64,000 bases of DNA from Variimorphobacter saccharofermentans (GTDB lineage: Bacteria > Bacillota > Clostridia > Lachnospirales > Lachnospiraceae), in assembly GCF_014174405.1 (NCBI RefSeq), contig NZ_JACEGA010000001.1, positions 1,951,001 through 2,015,000 on the forward strand. Reading direction: 5' to 3'. The notes under the pieces are model-generated. The model had not been told where the DNA came from. It saw nothing but the letters and a program-made list of their open reading frames with translations, and ran no database searches. The first letter of the stretch is position 1, and every line of letters begins with the position of its first letter. Positions 45,260 through 55,153 of the stretch are shown here, one piece after another. Both the position numbers and the translations under genes were made by a program.

Positions 45260-47971
45260 ATGATGACAGTAGTTTCAAGAACATTTACAAATGACAAACG
45301 AATCCGAACCCGTTTTTTACTTATTAGAATATGCTGTTTATTTATAATCGCAATTCTTGTAGCAGGTATTTATGCCAATACAGCAGAAGCGGCGTCAGGT
45401 CTAAAAATATATTATTATTCTAATAAAAAGCAATCAACCTATACTGATAAAAAGATTAAAGTTACTTTGAATGGTAAAACCATCAGTAAAACAAATGCTC
45501 CGGGTATCCTGGTTAATGGTGTAGCTTTACTTCCATATGATGATATCTTTAAGAATTCTGGTATTGAAGCAAGCTGCTCATATAATAAGGAAAAAGGTAC
45601 AATTACAATATCAAAATTCAATAATACCATTACCATGACAATCGGAAGCAAGAGTGCAACTTTGAATGGCAAGAAGGTGACTCTTTCTGAAGCACCGATC
45701 AAAATCAAGTATGTGGATGCAAATCTGGTTAAAATTCTGGTTCCATCTCGTTTCGTAGCTGAGAATTTGGGCCTTTCTTATACATGGAACAGTAGTAAAA
45801 GTACAGTAGCAATCGAGAAAAATACGTTAAACTTATCTTATAATAATGGTCAGAAATTTGAGTATTACAGTACCCAGGGTAAAGTAACCATTGACGGAAA
45901 AAGCGTGAATCTTGGTACCATGCCGAGTATTATTACCAATAATACGGCTATGCTTCGAGCAAAAAAAGTTTTTGCAGATTCTTCTATTAAGGCAGATTAT
46001 AAGTATGACAGTAAAACCAAGACGGTAACTTTAACAAAAGGCACGAATAAGCTCGTTATGACAATCGGCAGTAAAACTGCTTATCTCAATGATAAGAAGT
46101 TTACGTTGGATGCAGCTCCATTAATCGTGAAAAACCATGATACCGGATACACCTTTGTAATGGTTCCCGGAAGCAACACAGCCAAATCTCTTGGCTATAA
46201 TTACTCTTGGAATAGCAATACGAAGACTTCGGTTATTACTTCTAAGAAGAAAGAAAACCCAGTTATAGTGGGCTCTGGTAATTCAGGAACTGCACCTGAA
46301 CTGGGAGATTCCAGTGTGACGTACGAAACTGGTACCATCTTAAAGCAATGGAGCGGTGACGTATCCGTCATTGGAAAGAGTACGGGAGCTAAAGAAATTA
46401 ATAATGGATCAGCAAATGCATTAAATACAATATATTCCGTAGCACGTGATTATGGTAATTCAATGATTAATAGTGAGATCTTTCAAATCGTAGGGACTTC
46501 TCCGTTTAGCAAAATTACCTCAAGTCAGTCAGGAAATAAACTAACTATTCAGGCTCTGAATACAAATTGTGCGGATCAGACTTATCAAATGTATGGAAGT
46601 ACCAGTTATTATATTAATACCATAAGTACCCGTAATACCAATTCTTCAAGCACAACAATTGATTTCGAAGCAATTACGGATAAATTTACTTATGATTTGT
46701 CATTATCCACAGATCAGAAGACTTTATACGTTACTATTTATTTTAATACTGTGACATCAGCAGTTGTCGGAACCAATAGTACAGGAGATTACCTAAACAT
46801 AACCGGTATCTCGACGGTTGATACTTCCATTATAAAGCAAGGTAATGCAATATATGTTACTTTACCTAATACAAGCAATAGTATTGGAGATATCTATACG
46901 GAATTGAATGGAGCAAAGTATTTACAACAGTTCTATACTTTGACCATGTCGGATAAAACGCAATTCATACTGGTTCTTAAAGAAGACTGCGAATATTACA
47001 TACAGGAGAATGGTAATCATACGACTATTTTACTTCAATCTGCAACTACGCCGGTTCAGCCGACAATACCGGTAACAGATAGTGGCAGTCAGAGTCTGAC
47101 TGGGTTTGATATTGTTATTCCTAAACCTGAAGGAATTCAAGCTTCTATGATCCATGATGAAGATTACTATTATAACAAAGAATTTGTGATTAAGCTTCCT
47201 GGAGACTATACAGAATTTTTGAGAAATCAGCCTATATCCTCAAATTCATCGATAATTAAAGATATCAGGGTGTCTCTGAACAGCAGTAATGAGACAGAAA
47301 TCAGAGTATCCACCTCAAGATTACAGGGATACGAGTATACTACTGACGATAAAAATATCTATGTTAATGTCGGTGATCCTGGTGAAATTTATAAAAACAT
47401 CGTAGTATTGGATCCTGGACATGGTGGAAAAGCGAACGGTGCCGAATATTTTGGAACCAAGGAGAAGGATGTTAATTTTAAGATACTTTATACAATTGGT
47501 AAACAGTACTTTAATCAGGATCCTTCGAAATTAAAAGTATATTATACCAGAACAACGGACGTTGATATATCGCTGAATGATCGTGCTGCTTTTGCTGAGA
47601 AATGTGATGCGGATTTATTTGTCAGTCTCCATATGAATGCATCTACCTCAAAAACTGCTGCTGGCACAGAAGTATATTATTCAAAGAGTAATAATTCACC
47701 GAATGATGCAGGGCTAACTAGTAGTAAGCTGGCTGAGATATTTGTAAGTAATCTTACCGATGTGTTAGGAACAAGTAATCGTGGTGCGAAGCACAATATC
47801 TATACGGTAGTTCATAAGAACACGGTACCGGCAGTATTGATTGAGCTTGGGTTCTTATCCAATAGTGATGATTATGATATCATTACGGATGAAGAATATC
47901 AAGATATGGCAGCTCAGGCGATCTATGAGACATTATTGGAAGTATTTGAAATGTATCCTACAGGCAGATAA
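45260..47971 (+). CDS. N-acetylmuramoyl-L-alanine amidase with two copper-amine-oxidase-like N-domains
   Basis: A 903-residue secreted wall hydrolase. The signal sequence ends near NTAEAASG (residue 45). Two repeats of the copper amine oxidase N-terminal-like (stalk) fold follow (about 50-170 and 185-330), then AMIN-like beta domains (about 345-590 and 610-705), and an Amidase_3 catalytic domain from about 714: DPGHGG (718-723), RTTDVDISLNDRA, SLHMNAS and the catalytic Glu in IELGFLSN. It cuts the bond between MurNAc and the stem peptide. It begins an envelope gene block. Confidence 0.93.
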   Translation: MMTVVSRTFTNDKRIRTRFLLIRICCLFIIAILVAGIYANTAEAASGLKIYYYSNKKQSTYTDKKIKVTLNGKTISKTNAPGILVNGVALLPYDDIFKNSGIEASCSYNKEKGTITISKFNNTITMTIGSKSATLNGKKVTLSEAPIKIKYVDANLVKILVPSRFVAENLGLSYTWNSSKSTVAIEKNTLNLSYNNGQKFEYYSTQGKVTIDGKSVNLGTMPSIITNNTAMLRAKKVFADSSIKADYKYDSKTKTVTLTKGTNKLVMTIGSKTAYLNDKKFTLDAAPLIVKNHDTGYTFVMVPGSNTAKSLGYNYSWNSNTKTSVITSKKKENPVIVGSGNSGTAPELGDSSVTYETGTILKQWSGDVSVIGKSTGAKEINNGSANALNTIYSVARDYGNSMINSEIFQIVGTSPFSKITSSQSGNKLTIQALNTNCADQTYQMYGSTSYYINTISTRNTNSSSTTIDFEAITDKFTYDLSLSTDQKTLYVTIYFNTVTSAVVGTNSTGDYLNITGISTVDTSIIKQGNAIYVTLPNTSNSIGDIYTELNGAKYLQQFYTLTMSDKTQFILVLKEDCEYYIQENGNHTTILLQSATTPVQPTIPVTDSGSQSLTGFDIVIPKPEGIQASMIHDEDYYYNKEFVIKLPGDYTEFLRNQPISSNSSIIKDIRVSLNSSNETEIRVSTSRLQGYEYTTDDKNIYVNVGDPGEIYKNIVVLDPGHGGKANGAEYFGTKEKDVNFKILYTIGKQYFNQDPSKLKVYYTRTTDVDISLNDRAAFAEKCDADLFVSLHMNASTSKTAAGTEVYYSKSNNSPNDAGLTSSKLAEIFVSNLTDVLGTSNRGAKHNIYTVVHKNTVPAVLIELGFLSNSDDYDIITDEEYQDMAAQAIYETLLEVFEMYPTGR

Positions 47972-48022
47972 TTAACCCTTTATGATGAATATGCCGGAAA
48001 AACGGTGGAACGGAGTGAGTAT

Positions 48023-49273
48023 ATGAGCAACAAGAATTGGATGAAGCTACTTCAGAGAGCATTAAGTGTGATGTTAATTCTATTCATCTTTCAGAGCACC
48101 ATACCTATGATAAGTATTGCGAGAGCAAACACTTCAACGAATGACGAATTGCAGGCAGTATGGATTTCATATCTGGAGTTTCAGGATCGATTAAAGGATC
48201 CCAAAACAGGCAAGCTGGGATTTACCGAGGAACGATTTCATGCAATGATTGATGAAATGTTTGATAATGTGGTTTCCATGAATATGAATGCGGTAGTAGT
48301 ACATGTTCGCCCTTTTGCGGATGCGATGTATCCTTCACAATATTTTCCCTGGTCAAAATATATTTCAGGAACTCAGGGTAAGGATCCTGGATTTGACCCC
48401 CTGGAATATATGGTAAAAGCCGCGCACGACAGAGGACTGGAGTTCCATGCATGGATTAATCCCTATCGTATTACCAATAATACAACGGATGTAAAGACGT
48501 TATCAAAGGATAATCTAGCTAGAATATATCGAACAAATGATAATAAAGAGGATGATCGCTGTGTTCTGACATATGATGGCATGCTTTATTATAATCCATC
48601 CGATGTCTGGGTTCATACAATAATTCTGGATGGCATTATGGAAATCATTGAGAATTATGATGTGGATGGTATTCATTTTGATGATTACTTTTATCCAGCT
48701 CTGGGAAAGGATTATAAGAAAAACTTTGATTATAAGGAATATAAGGAATATTCTACCTGGTGTAAGGAAAATGGCATTAAGCCATTATCAATTGCAGATT
48801 GGCGGCGAGATAATGTAAATGCGCTGATTCGAAATATTTATGAGGCCATAAAAGAGTATAACAAAGATATCGAATTTGGTATTAGTCCAGGAGGATTTAT
48901 CGATAATCTTCTAATGGATGATCGTTATTATAGTGATATTAAGACCTGGCTATCTGAACCCGGATACATAGATTATATCTGTCCTCAGCTTTATTGGAGC
49001 TTCAGCCACAAGACATATCCATTTGATAAAACCCTGAACCGCTGGCTTAAGCTTAGAACCAATAAAGATGTAAAAATGTATGTGGGTATTGCAACATACC
49101 GTGCCGGGTCCACGCTTGAACCGGATTGGAAGGATGATCCGGATATCCTAAAGGATATGATTGAATATGGAAGAAAAGCGGGAGCCGATGGATATATGCA
49201 TTTCCGTTATGATTTCTTTTATAAAAAGGCTACGAAGAAAGCCGTTACAAAGATGCTAAATATCATTGAATAG
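48023..49273 (+). CDS. Secreted glycosyl hydrolase-like 10 (DUF187) protein
   Basis: A 416-residue protein with a signal peptide (hydrophobic segment 15-33) and a GHL10/DUF187 TIM-barrel: ELQAVWISYLEF at the start, HVRPFADAMYPSQYFPWSKY, FHAWINPYRI and DGIHFDDYFYP, with conserved acidic DD. Members act on wall glycans; some are digestive-like. The ATG at 48023 has GGAG upstream. It probably follows the amidase in one transcript, a fitting pairing for wall turnover. Confidence 0.88.
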   Translation: MSNKNWMKLLQRALSVMLILFIFQSTIPMISIARANTSTNDELQAVWISYLEFQDRLKDPKTGKLGFTEERFHAMIDEMFDNVVSMNMNAVVVHVRPFADAMYPSQYFPWSKYISGTQGKDPGFDPLEYMVKAAHDRGLEFHAWINPYRITNNTTDVKTLSKDNLARIYRTNDNKEDDRCVLTYDGMLYYNPSDVWVHTIILDGIMEIIENYDVDGIHFDDYFYPALGKDYKKNFDYKEYKEYSTWCKENGIKPLSIADWRRDNVNALIRNIYEAIKEYNKDIEFGISPGGFIDNLLMDDRYYSDIKTWLSEPGYIDYICPQLYWSFSHKTYPFDKTLNRWLKLRTNKDVKMYVGIATYRAGSTLEPDWKDDPDILKDMIEYGRKAGADGYMHFRYDFFYKKATKKAVTKMLNIIE

Positions 49274-49292
49274 TCATTAGAATATGTGGTTA

Positions 49293-49339
49293 AAAAGAAT
49301 AGGAGACAGGTGAAATAATCACCTGCCTCCTATTCTTTT
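49293..49339 (+). terminator. Terminator of the amidase operon
   Basis: AAAAGAATAGGAG-CAGGTG pairs with CACCTG-CTCCTATTCTTTT, with a long GC stem and T-run. Confidence 0.92.
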
Positions 49340-49496
49340 GAAGTATTACCCTGTCGGATTACTTGGACAACACGATTGCTACTTGTACTTACGTGTAATG
49401 GTATGCCACTTTGAAAGCATTTGTAGTTTGTTTATTCTGGTGAGTATATGGCAAGCCTGAACGGTATCAATTGAAACGATTCATGTACTTGTTTTA

Positions 49497-49525
49497 TTGA
49501 CACTTGGAGAAACTATGTATATAAT
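49497..49525 (+). promoter_or_regulatory. Promoter of first Ig-like repeat protein gene
   Basis: Perfect TTGACA (49497-49502), 17 bp, TATAAT (49520-49525), about 50 bases before the start. Confidence 0.85.
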
Positions 49526-49574
49526 GAAAATATTAACATAATTATGCATTTAATGCTTAAGCAAGGAGGCTCAT

Positions 49575-51017
49575 ATGAGTAAAACAATGAAAAGAATTGC
49601 AGTATTGTTAATTACAACGTTGATTGCTCCGGCAATCGTATCCTTTATTCCGAGTGTTAAAAGCTTAACAGTAGCAGAGGTTAAAGCAGCTGAAGCAAAA
49701 TCAAAGTTGATTAAAACTTCAGCAACCATTGGCATTCAAAGTTCACCGGAGTATATCAGTATTGAAAATTACAATGAAAACGCAAAATATACCTTCTCAT
49801 CTGCTGATAAAAAGATAGCTACTGTTAATGAGTATGGTATGGTAAGGGGTATTGCGAAGGGTAAAACAAAAATCAAGGTAACCGAAACACTTGGCGGTGA
49901 AAAAAAAGAAATTGGTACACTTTCAGTAAATGTTGTTAATGCTAAGATAGACCCTAAGGAAGTTGAAATTGGATTAAATGGATATGGTTATGTGCCCATT
50001 GCTTACATTAATTATGAAGCAAAGTATTCCTTAAAATCTGCAGACTCTAAAATCGTAGCCATTAATGAATATGGTACCCTTGAAGGTAAAAAGTTAGGAA
50101 AAACAACGGTTAGTGTAACTGAAACATATAAGGGAAAGACAAGAAAGTTAGGCTCCTGTACTATAAAAGTAATCAACTCAAGACTGGCTACTAAGCAGAC
50201 TGAAATTCCTGTAGCGGGTACTACATACTGTGATTTACTGGTAGACTGTATAAATTCTAAGGCAACCTATACCTGTAAGTCCTCAGATAAGTCCATTGTA
50301 TCAGTTGATGAATATGGTAATATATTTGGACTAAAGGAAGGTACCGCTGATGTCACCATTTCAGAGACCTATAATAAGAAAACTCGTAAATTAGGAACTG
50401 TTAAAGTGAAGGTAGTAGGTTCCTCTATTGAAGCCGAATATAGCAATATTGAGTTGGGTGTGAATAGTTCTACGTCATTAACCGATATTGTGTATATTAA
50501 AAACTATATATGGGAAGCTTATTATAGCTGTGAATCTGAAGATGAAAGTATTGTAAAGGTAGAAGAAGTAGAGTCTGATTGGGGTTCAAAATACACTAAT
50601 CTCATTGGTAAAGCACTTGGCTCCACGAAGCTTACTATATATGAGAATTATAATGGTACTAAGAGAAAGGTTGGAACTGTTACTGTAACGGTTAAAGATT
50701 TCCCGGTAACCGGCCTTGAGTTATACACATATGATTTTCTAGAGGTGGATGGTAAATATACCAGAAAATACTATCTTGGTGAAGATTATAAATCAGATTC
50801 CTTAAGATACTATATTAATCTGAGCCCTTATAATGCTACGACGCCGGTGACCTATGAAACCAGTGATGAGACTATTGTAAAGGTAGATGAGACTGGTGTA
50901 GTAACTCCGGTAAAAGAAGGTAAGGCAACTATTACTATCACCTGTGGAAGCTATAGTGTATCATTTGTAGCAGAGATCACGACTTATAGTGATACTCTTG
51001 ATGAAGCAGATTGGTAA
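49575..51017 (+). CDS. Secreted Ig-like (BIG2-type) repeat protein, paralog A
   Basis: A 480-residue secreted protein: signal peptide (1-40), then about five repeats of 80-90 residues. Each has a pattern of aKYt.kSaDkkIatVneyG...G.k.GkT.i.VtEtY.gktrklGt..vkVvns. The C-terminal repeat is a plain BIG2-like domain (TPVTYETSDETIVKVDETGVVTPVKEG). No sorting signal or S-layer domain is seen, so attachment is unknown. A similar protein lies at 53439-54839, with a membrane O-antigen-ligase-like gene between them. Confidence 0.85.
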   Translation: MSKTMKRIAVLLITTLIAPAIVSFIPSVKSLTVAEVKAAEAKSKLIKTSATIGIQSSPEYISIENYNENAKYTFSSADKKIATVNEYGMVRGIAKGKTKIKVTETLGGEKKEIGTLSVNVVNAKIDPKEVEIGLNGYGYVPIAYINYEAKYSLKSADSKIVAINEYGTLEGKKLGKTTVSVTETYKGKTRKLGSCTIKVINSRLATKQTEIPVAGTTYCDLLVDCINSKATYTCKSSDKSIVSVDEYGNIFGLKEGTADVTISETYNKKTRKLGTVKVKVVGSSIEAEYSNIELGVNSSTSLTDIVYIKNYIWEAYYSCESEDESIVKVEEVESDWGSKYTNLIGKALGSTKLTIYENYNGTKRKVGTVTVTVKDFPVTGLELYTYDFLEVDGKYTRKYYLGEDYKSDSLRYYINLSPYNATTPVTYETSDETIVKVDETGVVTPVKEGKATITITCGSYSVSFVAEITTYSDTLDEADW

Positions 51018-51399
51018 GATGTATTTCACGTGTCATGTCAATTAATATAGATAAATTCAGTATGTGAATTGGTGTGAATGTGTGTAATGATATTAACATG
51101 AAGGGGAGGTTTCATAATACATTCTCGGGGGCAATGACTTACCTCACACTCAGTCAGAAGGACATATTACTGATTTTATATATCTCATACGAATCTAAAG
51201 CTTTGCATACGAACATAAATATTCGCCAGATTCATATAAAATGCAGCAATATGTTCTTCTGACAGTGCATTATGGTAAGTAATTATCCACGCTGATATAT
51301 TATGATGCATCCCCTTTTTTCCAGGAATAATGATTATCATAGAAGATGAAATATGAGAATGGTATTTTGAATTCCATGTAATATGCAGGAGGAGACCGG
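51018..51399. other. Intergenic region with long imperfect hairpin
   Basis: Bases 51136-51280 form an imperfect inverted repeat: the outer arms (GACTTACC...CATATTACTG and CAGCAATATG...GGTAAGT) pair over about 35 bases with mismatches, and inner ATTTTATAT-type stretches also pair. No credible gene; a short frame at 51074 has no ribosome binding site. Confidence 0.55.
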
Positions 51400-53226
51400 A
51401 TGAGACAGAAAAAGCAAAAGAAGGAATTTAATGATTTATTAATTCCAATTATTATCATACTTGCTGTATTACCATTTGTTACTCGATTGATTATATATCA
51501 ATCAGGGCTCTCACAATACACCTGGTTCTCCGATAATGACGCTATCACAGATTTTTTTAGCTATTACAAAAGCTATGTATTTATTCTGATTAGTATATTA
51601 TGTACAATCGTATCTGCAATCTATATATTGTTACATAAAAAAGATGGCAAAGAATATAAACCATTTGTTCTGATCGGAATCTATATTCTATTGGCAATCC
51701 TGTCCACCATATTTTCCGTTGATCGTAAGCTCTCAATTCTCGGCGGAATATCTCATTTTGAGAATGTGTTTGTTATAATCGGGTATGCAGCCATGCTATT
51801 TTATACCTACTGTATTAATAAATCGGAGCAGGATTACAGGATTATTCTTAAGGCAATTATTACTTCCTCTGTTCTTTTATGCATCATTGGATTTATGCAG
51901 ATGTTTGGTAAAGATCCCGTATCATTTCCGATAATTCAAAAGCTTATTATACCGAGACAATATTGGGGAAAGCTGGGAGAGATAAGCTTTAACTTAACCT
52001 CGAATGCCGTTTCCCTGACGTTGTTTAATTCCAATTATGCATCGGTATATCTTGCAATGCTTATTCCTTTTTTACTTTCGATTGTGATGCCAATAAATAA
52101 TGATAGTAAAAATACGATTAAGAACAATCCTTTGCATAGAAAGCAATATATCATTCTATTGATTGTTATGTCATTAATGATCCTGCTGTTTAAGACCTAT
52201 TCAAGAGCTGGCCTGGTCGCCATGTTGACCTCAGTGAGTGTCTTATTAATATTTTATCACAGACAATGGAAGAGCTATTGGAAATCAATCTGTATCGTGA
52301 GTGCTAGTGTAGCAATACTTTTTGTTGGTATTGATGCAATATATGAGTTTCGATATATTCATAAAATTACCGGAACATTTCGTTCCTTTACCAATACTCA
52401 AAATCAGAATTCATTAGAGGAGATTATAACGGAGAAAGATCAGATTCTAATACGATATCAAGGGGAGGAAATCATAGTATCATATGAAAATGAAGATGAT
52501 TCGGAAGCCCCGTTTTTGACATTTTGGGATAAGGAAGGTAAGAACATTTCCGAACATTACGATTCTGCTAACAGGACAATACAATATACACCTTTTGAAA
52601 AACTACAGTTCTACATAGAAAAGGAGGAAACGTTACATTCCAATATACTTTATTGTGTGATTGATGGTATTACATGGAGATTCATGTACAGTGATTTAGA
52701 CGGGTATGTATATATAAACGACTTTGGAAAAGCGGATAAGCTAACCAGGGTTAATCGCTTCGGCTTTCGTAATACAGAGCATATCGGTTCCGGACGTGGT
52801 TATATCTGGAGTCGATCCATTCCGTTATTGAAGGAAACCATACTATTAGGAAAAGGACCGGATACCTATCCCATCGTCTTCCCTCAATCAGATTATGTTG
52901 GGAAGGCAAATAATTGTAAAACACCGTACACATTAATTGAAAAACCTCATAATATGTATCTGATGACTGGGATACATACCGGGATCCTGTCATTAATTGC
53001 TGTTATCACTTTTTATATGCTTTATTTAGTGCAATCGATTAGAATTTATAGAAAATGCAAGCTCAATACATTGACAGAAAGAATAGGAATAGGATGTCTA
53101 ATGAGTACGCTAAGCTTTATGATTAATGGTATTTTCAATGATTCCTCAATACAAACAACCCCTCTATTTATCATATTTCTGGGGCTTGGCATGGATATTA
53201 ATCATAAATTACGAGTTAATAAGTAA
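51400..53226 (+). CDS. O-antigen ligase/polymerase-like polytopic membrane protein with large outside insert
   Basis: A 608-residue membrane protein with about 11-12 hydrophobic segments (first near 13-33). The Wzy_C-type region is visible around TYSRAGLVAMLTSVSVLLIF, and the last third has RGYIWSRSIPLLKETILLGKGPDTYPIVFPQ and EKPHNMYLMTGIHTGILSL, typical of the family's periplasmic/outside loop. Residues about 325-470 form a beta-rich outside insert before that motif. In clostridia such proteins polymerise or transfer surface glycans. AGGAGG precedes the ATG. It sits between two Ig-like repeat proteins. Confidence 0.85.
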   Translation: MRQKKQKKEFNDLLIPIIIILAVLPFVTRLIIYQSGLSQYTWFSDNDAITDFFSYYKSYVFILISILCTIVSAIYILLHKKDGKEYKPFVLIGIYILLAILSTIFSVDRKLSILGGISHFENVFVIIGYAAMLFYTYCINKSEQDYRIILKAIITSSVLLCIIGFMQMFGKDPVSFPIIQKLIIPRQYWGKLGEISFNLTSNAVSLTLFNSNYASVYLAMLIPFLLSIVMPINNDSKNTIKNNPLHRKQYIILLIVMSLMILLFKTYSRAGLVAMLTSVSVLLIFYHRQWKSYWKSICIVSASVAILFVGIDAIYEFRYIHKITGTFRSFTNTQNQNSLEEIITEKDQILIRYQGEEIIVSYENEDDSEAPFLTFWDKEGKNISEHYDSANRTIQYTPFEKLQFYIEKEETLHSNILYCVIDGITWRFMYSDLDGYVYINDFGKADKLTRVNRFGFRNTEHIGSGRGYIWSRSIPLLKETILLGKGPDTYPIVFPQSDYVGKANNCKTPYTLIEKPHNMYLMTGIHTGILSLIAVITFYMLYLVQSIRIYRKCKLNTLTERIGIGCLMSTLSFMINGIFNDSSIQTTPLFIIFLGLGMDINHKLRVNK

Positions 53227-53281
53227 ATCATACTGGAAAATGTTTATATCGCACATTAATTTCTATTGAGAATGGTACATA

Positions 53282-53310
53282 TTGACACATATTATTCGCA
53301 AGTTTATAAT
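53282..53310 (+). promoter_or_regulatory. Promoter of second Ig-like repeat protein gene
   Basis: Perfect TTGACA (53282-53287), 17 bp, TATAAT (53305-53310), with a ~120-nt leader before the start. Confidence 0.85.
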
Positions 53311-53438
53311 ATGGATATTAATTCATCGTATATTGGTATCGTCTTTATCCATATAATGATGTTACGAGTATGCGAGTGTGAGATTATGTGCTGATAAGCC
53401 ATCACATCATCCTAAAAAATGAGAAATGAGGAGATTAT

Positions 53439-54839
53439 ATGACTAATGTAATGAAGAAAATTGCTTCCTTCTTAATGATCATGGTAACTGTTCTGTCGAT
53501 TGTTTTTGCTGATTTAGTAGTGGGCAATGCTGCTATCGCTAAGGCAGCTGTCACAACGGATGCATATCTTAAAACGATTAATGCAAAAGTGGGTATTCAA
53601 AGTAAAACAGCGAAAATAGAAATTGAAAAGAAGAATAAAAATGCTACTTATACGTATTCCACAGCCAACGATAAAATTGCCACAGTTGATGAAAAGGGTG
53701 CCGTTACAGGAGTTAGTAAAGGAAAGACTACTATTACGGTATATGAGTATTATATTGGTGTGACAAAGGAGCTTGGTAAGGTATCCGTAGAAGTTGTTGG
53801 TCCAAAGCTTGCTAAAAAAGAGATTACGGTAGGAATTAATTGTAAAGAGGATACAGCAATTGATTATAAGAACAACAAAGCAAAGTATACATATAAGTCT
53901 GCTGATACCTCCATTGCTACGGTTGATAAGAATGGTAAGGTTACCGGATTAAAAGTTGGAAATACAAAAATAACAGTTACAGAATCATATAAAAATAAAA
54001 CAACAAACCTTGGTACCTATACTGTAAATGTTGTGAACTCTAAAATTAATAAGAAAGATGTGAATGTTGCAGTACGTGGCAATATCAATGTGGATCAGGT
54101 TATCAAGTATTATAACCCGAAAGCTTCGTATAAGTTAACCACTTCGAATAAATCCATTGCTGAAGTAGATAAGAATGGTAATATTAAAGGTGTTAAGGTG
54201 GGTGAAACAACAATTAATATTGTTGAGACCTATAAAAAGACAACCCGAAAGCTTGGTAAAGTCACGGTACATGTAAAAAATGCTGCAATTGATCCGAAAT
54301 TTGATCATGCTGAAATTGGTGTTAATTTACCCAATGTTTTAACAGAAGTTATACCAATTCAATATTTAAACAAAGATGCTGTTTACACCTGTACTACCGA
54401 TAATGACAGTATTATTAAATGTGACTACATGCCTGATTTGAATGGTATTCTGAGATTTATGATAAAAGGAACCGCTATCGGTCGTGCTACAATAACCATA
54501 TATGAAGAATATGATGGAAAGAAAACAGAAGTTGGTAAAGTATTGGTATATGTAAATATGTATCCGATTACAGAACTATCATTTAAGCTTGATAAATTTG
54601 ATGATGCAGAAAGATTGCAGAAAATTTATTATCTTGCGACGGATAAATCAGATTATATATGGGATTATTTGATTATAGCTCCTGAAAAGAATACAACACC
54701 GTTTGTGTTTGACTCAAATAATAAAGAGGTTGTCACTATTGATGAAAAAGGTAGAATTGAACCAAAGGGAACTGGTACTGCACAAATTATCGTAACATGC
54801 GGAAGCTTCCGTTTAATAATGAACGTAATCGTTAAATAA
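53439..54839 (+). CDS. Secreted Ig-like repeat protein, paralog B
   Basis: A 466-residue secreted protein: signal peptide (1-38) and the same ~80-residue repeats as paralog A (aTYtysTAndkIATVDekGaVtGvskGkT.ItV.EyY), four or five of them. The order, spacing and the diverged C-terminal part (PITEL.F.LDKFDDAERLQKIYYLATDKSDYI) line up with paralog A, so the two arose by duplication and diverged. It has its own promoter and terminator. Function unknown; likely a cell-surface or matrix protein. Confidence 0.85.
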   Translation: MTNVMKKIASFLMIMVTVLSIVFADLVVGNAAIAKAAVTTDAYLKTINAKVGIQSKTAKIEIEKKNKNATYTYSTANDKIATVDEKGAVTGVSKGKTTITVYEYYIGVTKELGKVSVEVVGPKLAKKEITVGINCKEDTAIDYKNNKAKYTYKSADTSIATVDKNGKVTGLKVGNTKITVTESYKNKTTNLGTYTVNVVNSKINKKDVNVAVRGNINVDQVIKYYNPKASYKLTTSNKSIAEVDKNGNIKGVKVGETTINIVETYKKTTRKLGKVTVHVKNAAIDPKFDHAEIGVNLPNVLTEVIPIQYLNKDAVYTCTTDNDSIIKCDYMPDLNGILRFMIKGTAIGRATITIYEEYDGKKTEVGKVLVYVNMYPITELSFKLDKFDDAERLQKIYYLATDKSDYIWDYLIIAPEKNTTPFVFDSNNKEVVTIDEKGRIEPKGTGTAQIIVTCGSFRLIMNVIVK

Positions 54840-54904
54840 GTGATAATAAGCTAATATCAGTAAGATGATAAAAACTTAAATCTAACAATCATTATATAAG
54901 CAAT

Positions 54905-54936
54905 AAGGGAGAGTGTACATTAAGCACTCTCCTTTA
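54905..54936 (+). terminator. Terminator of paralog B gene
   Basis: GGAGAGTG pairs with CACTCTCC around a short loop, followed by TTTATC. Confidence 0.88.
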
Positions 54937-55153
54937 TCATTAATAACAGGAATAACAAACATATTATGAGAACCGGAAGAACATCCCGCTTATTTATGCT
55001 ATGATTACAGGAATGACAAATTTTTCACACTATGATAAAATATAACAAGAGAATTATGTAAAAGTAGATTAGCAGCTGAGACTATTTTACAGGGGCTTAT
55101 TACTTGGCAGCAAAGCAAAACTAGAAAAGTAATAAATATAAAGGAGAATAATC
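54937..55153. other. Intergenic region holding the Lhr helicase promoter
   Basis: A probable promoter ATGACA (55013-55018), 17 bp, TAAAAT (55036-55041) lies about 110 bases before the helicase start. No gene was seen. Confidence 0.5.

Noticed and set aside
44885..45294. Two short frames (60 and 71 codons) before the amidase
   Set aside because: No ribosome binding site, AT-rich composition-driven peptides, and the second runs into the amidase start in another frame.
51074..51262. A 62-codon frame in the hairpin region before the ligase-like gene
   Set aside because: It crosses a long inverted repeat, has no ribosome site, and shows no protein features.
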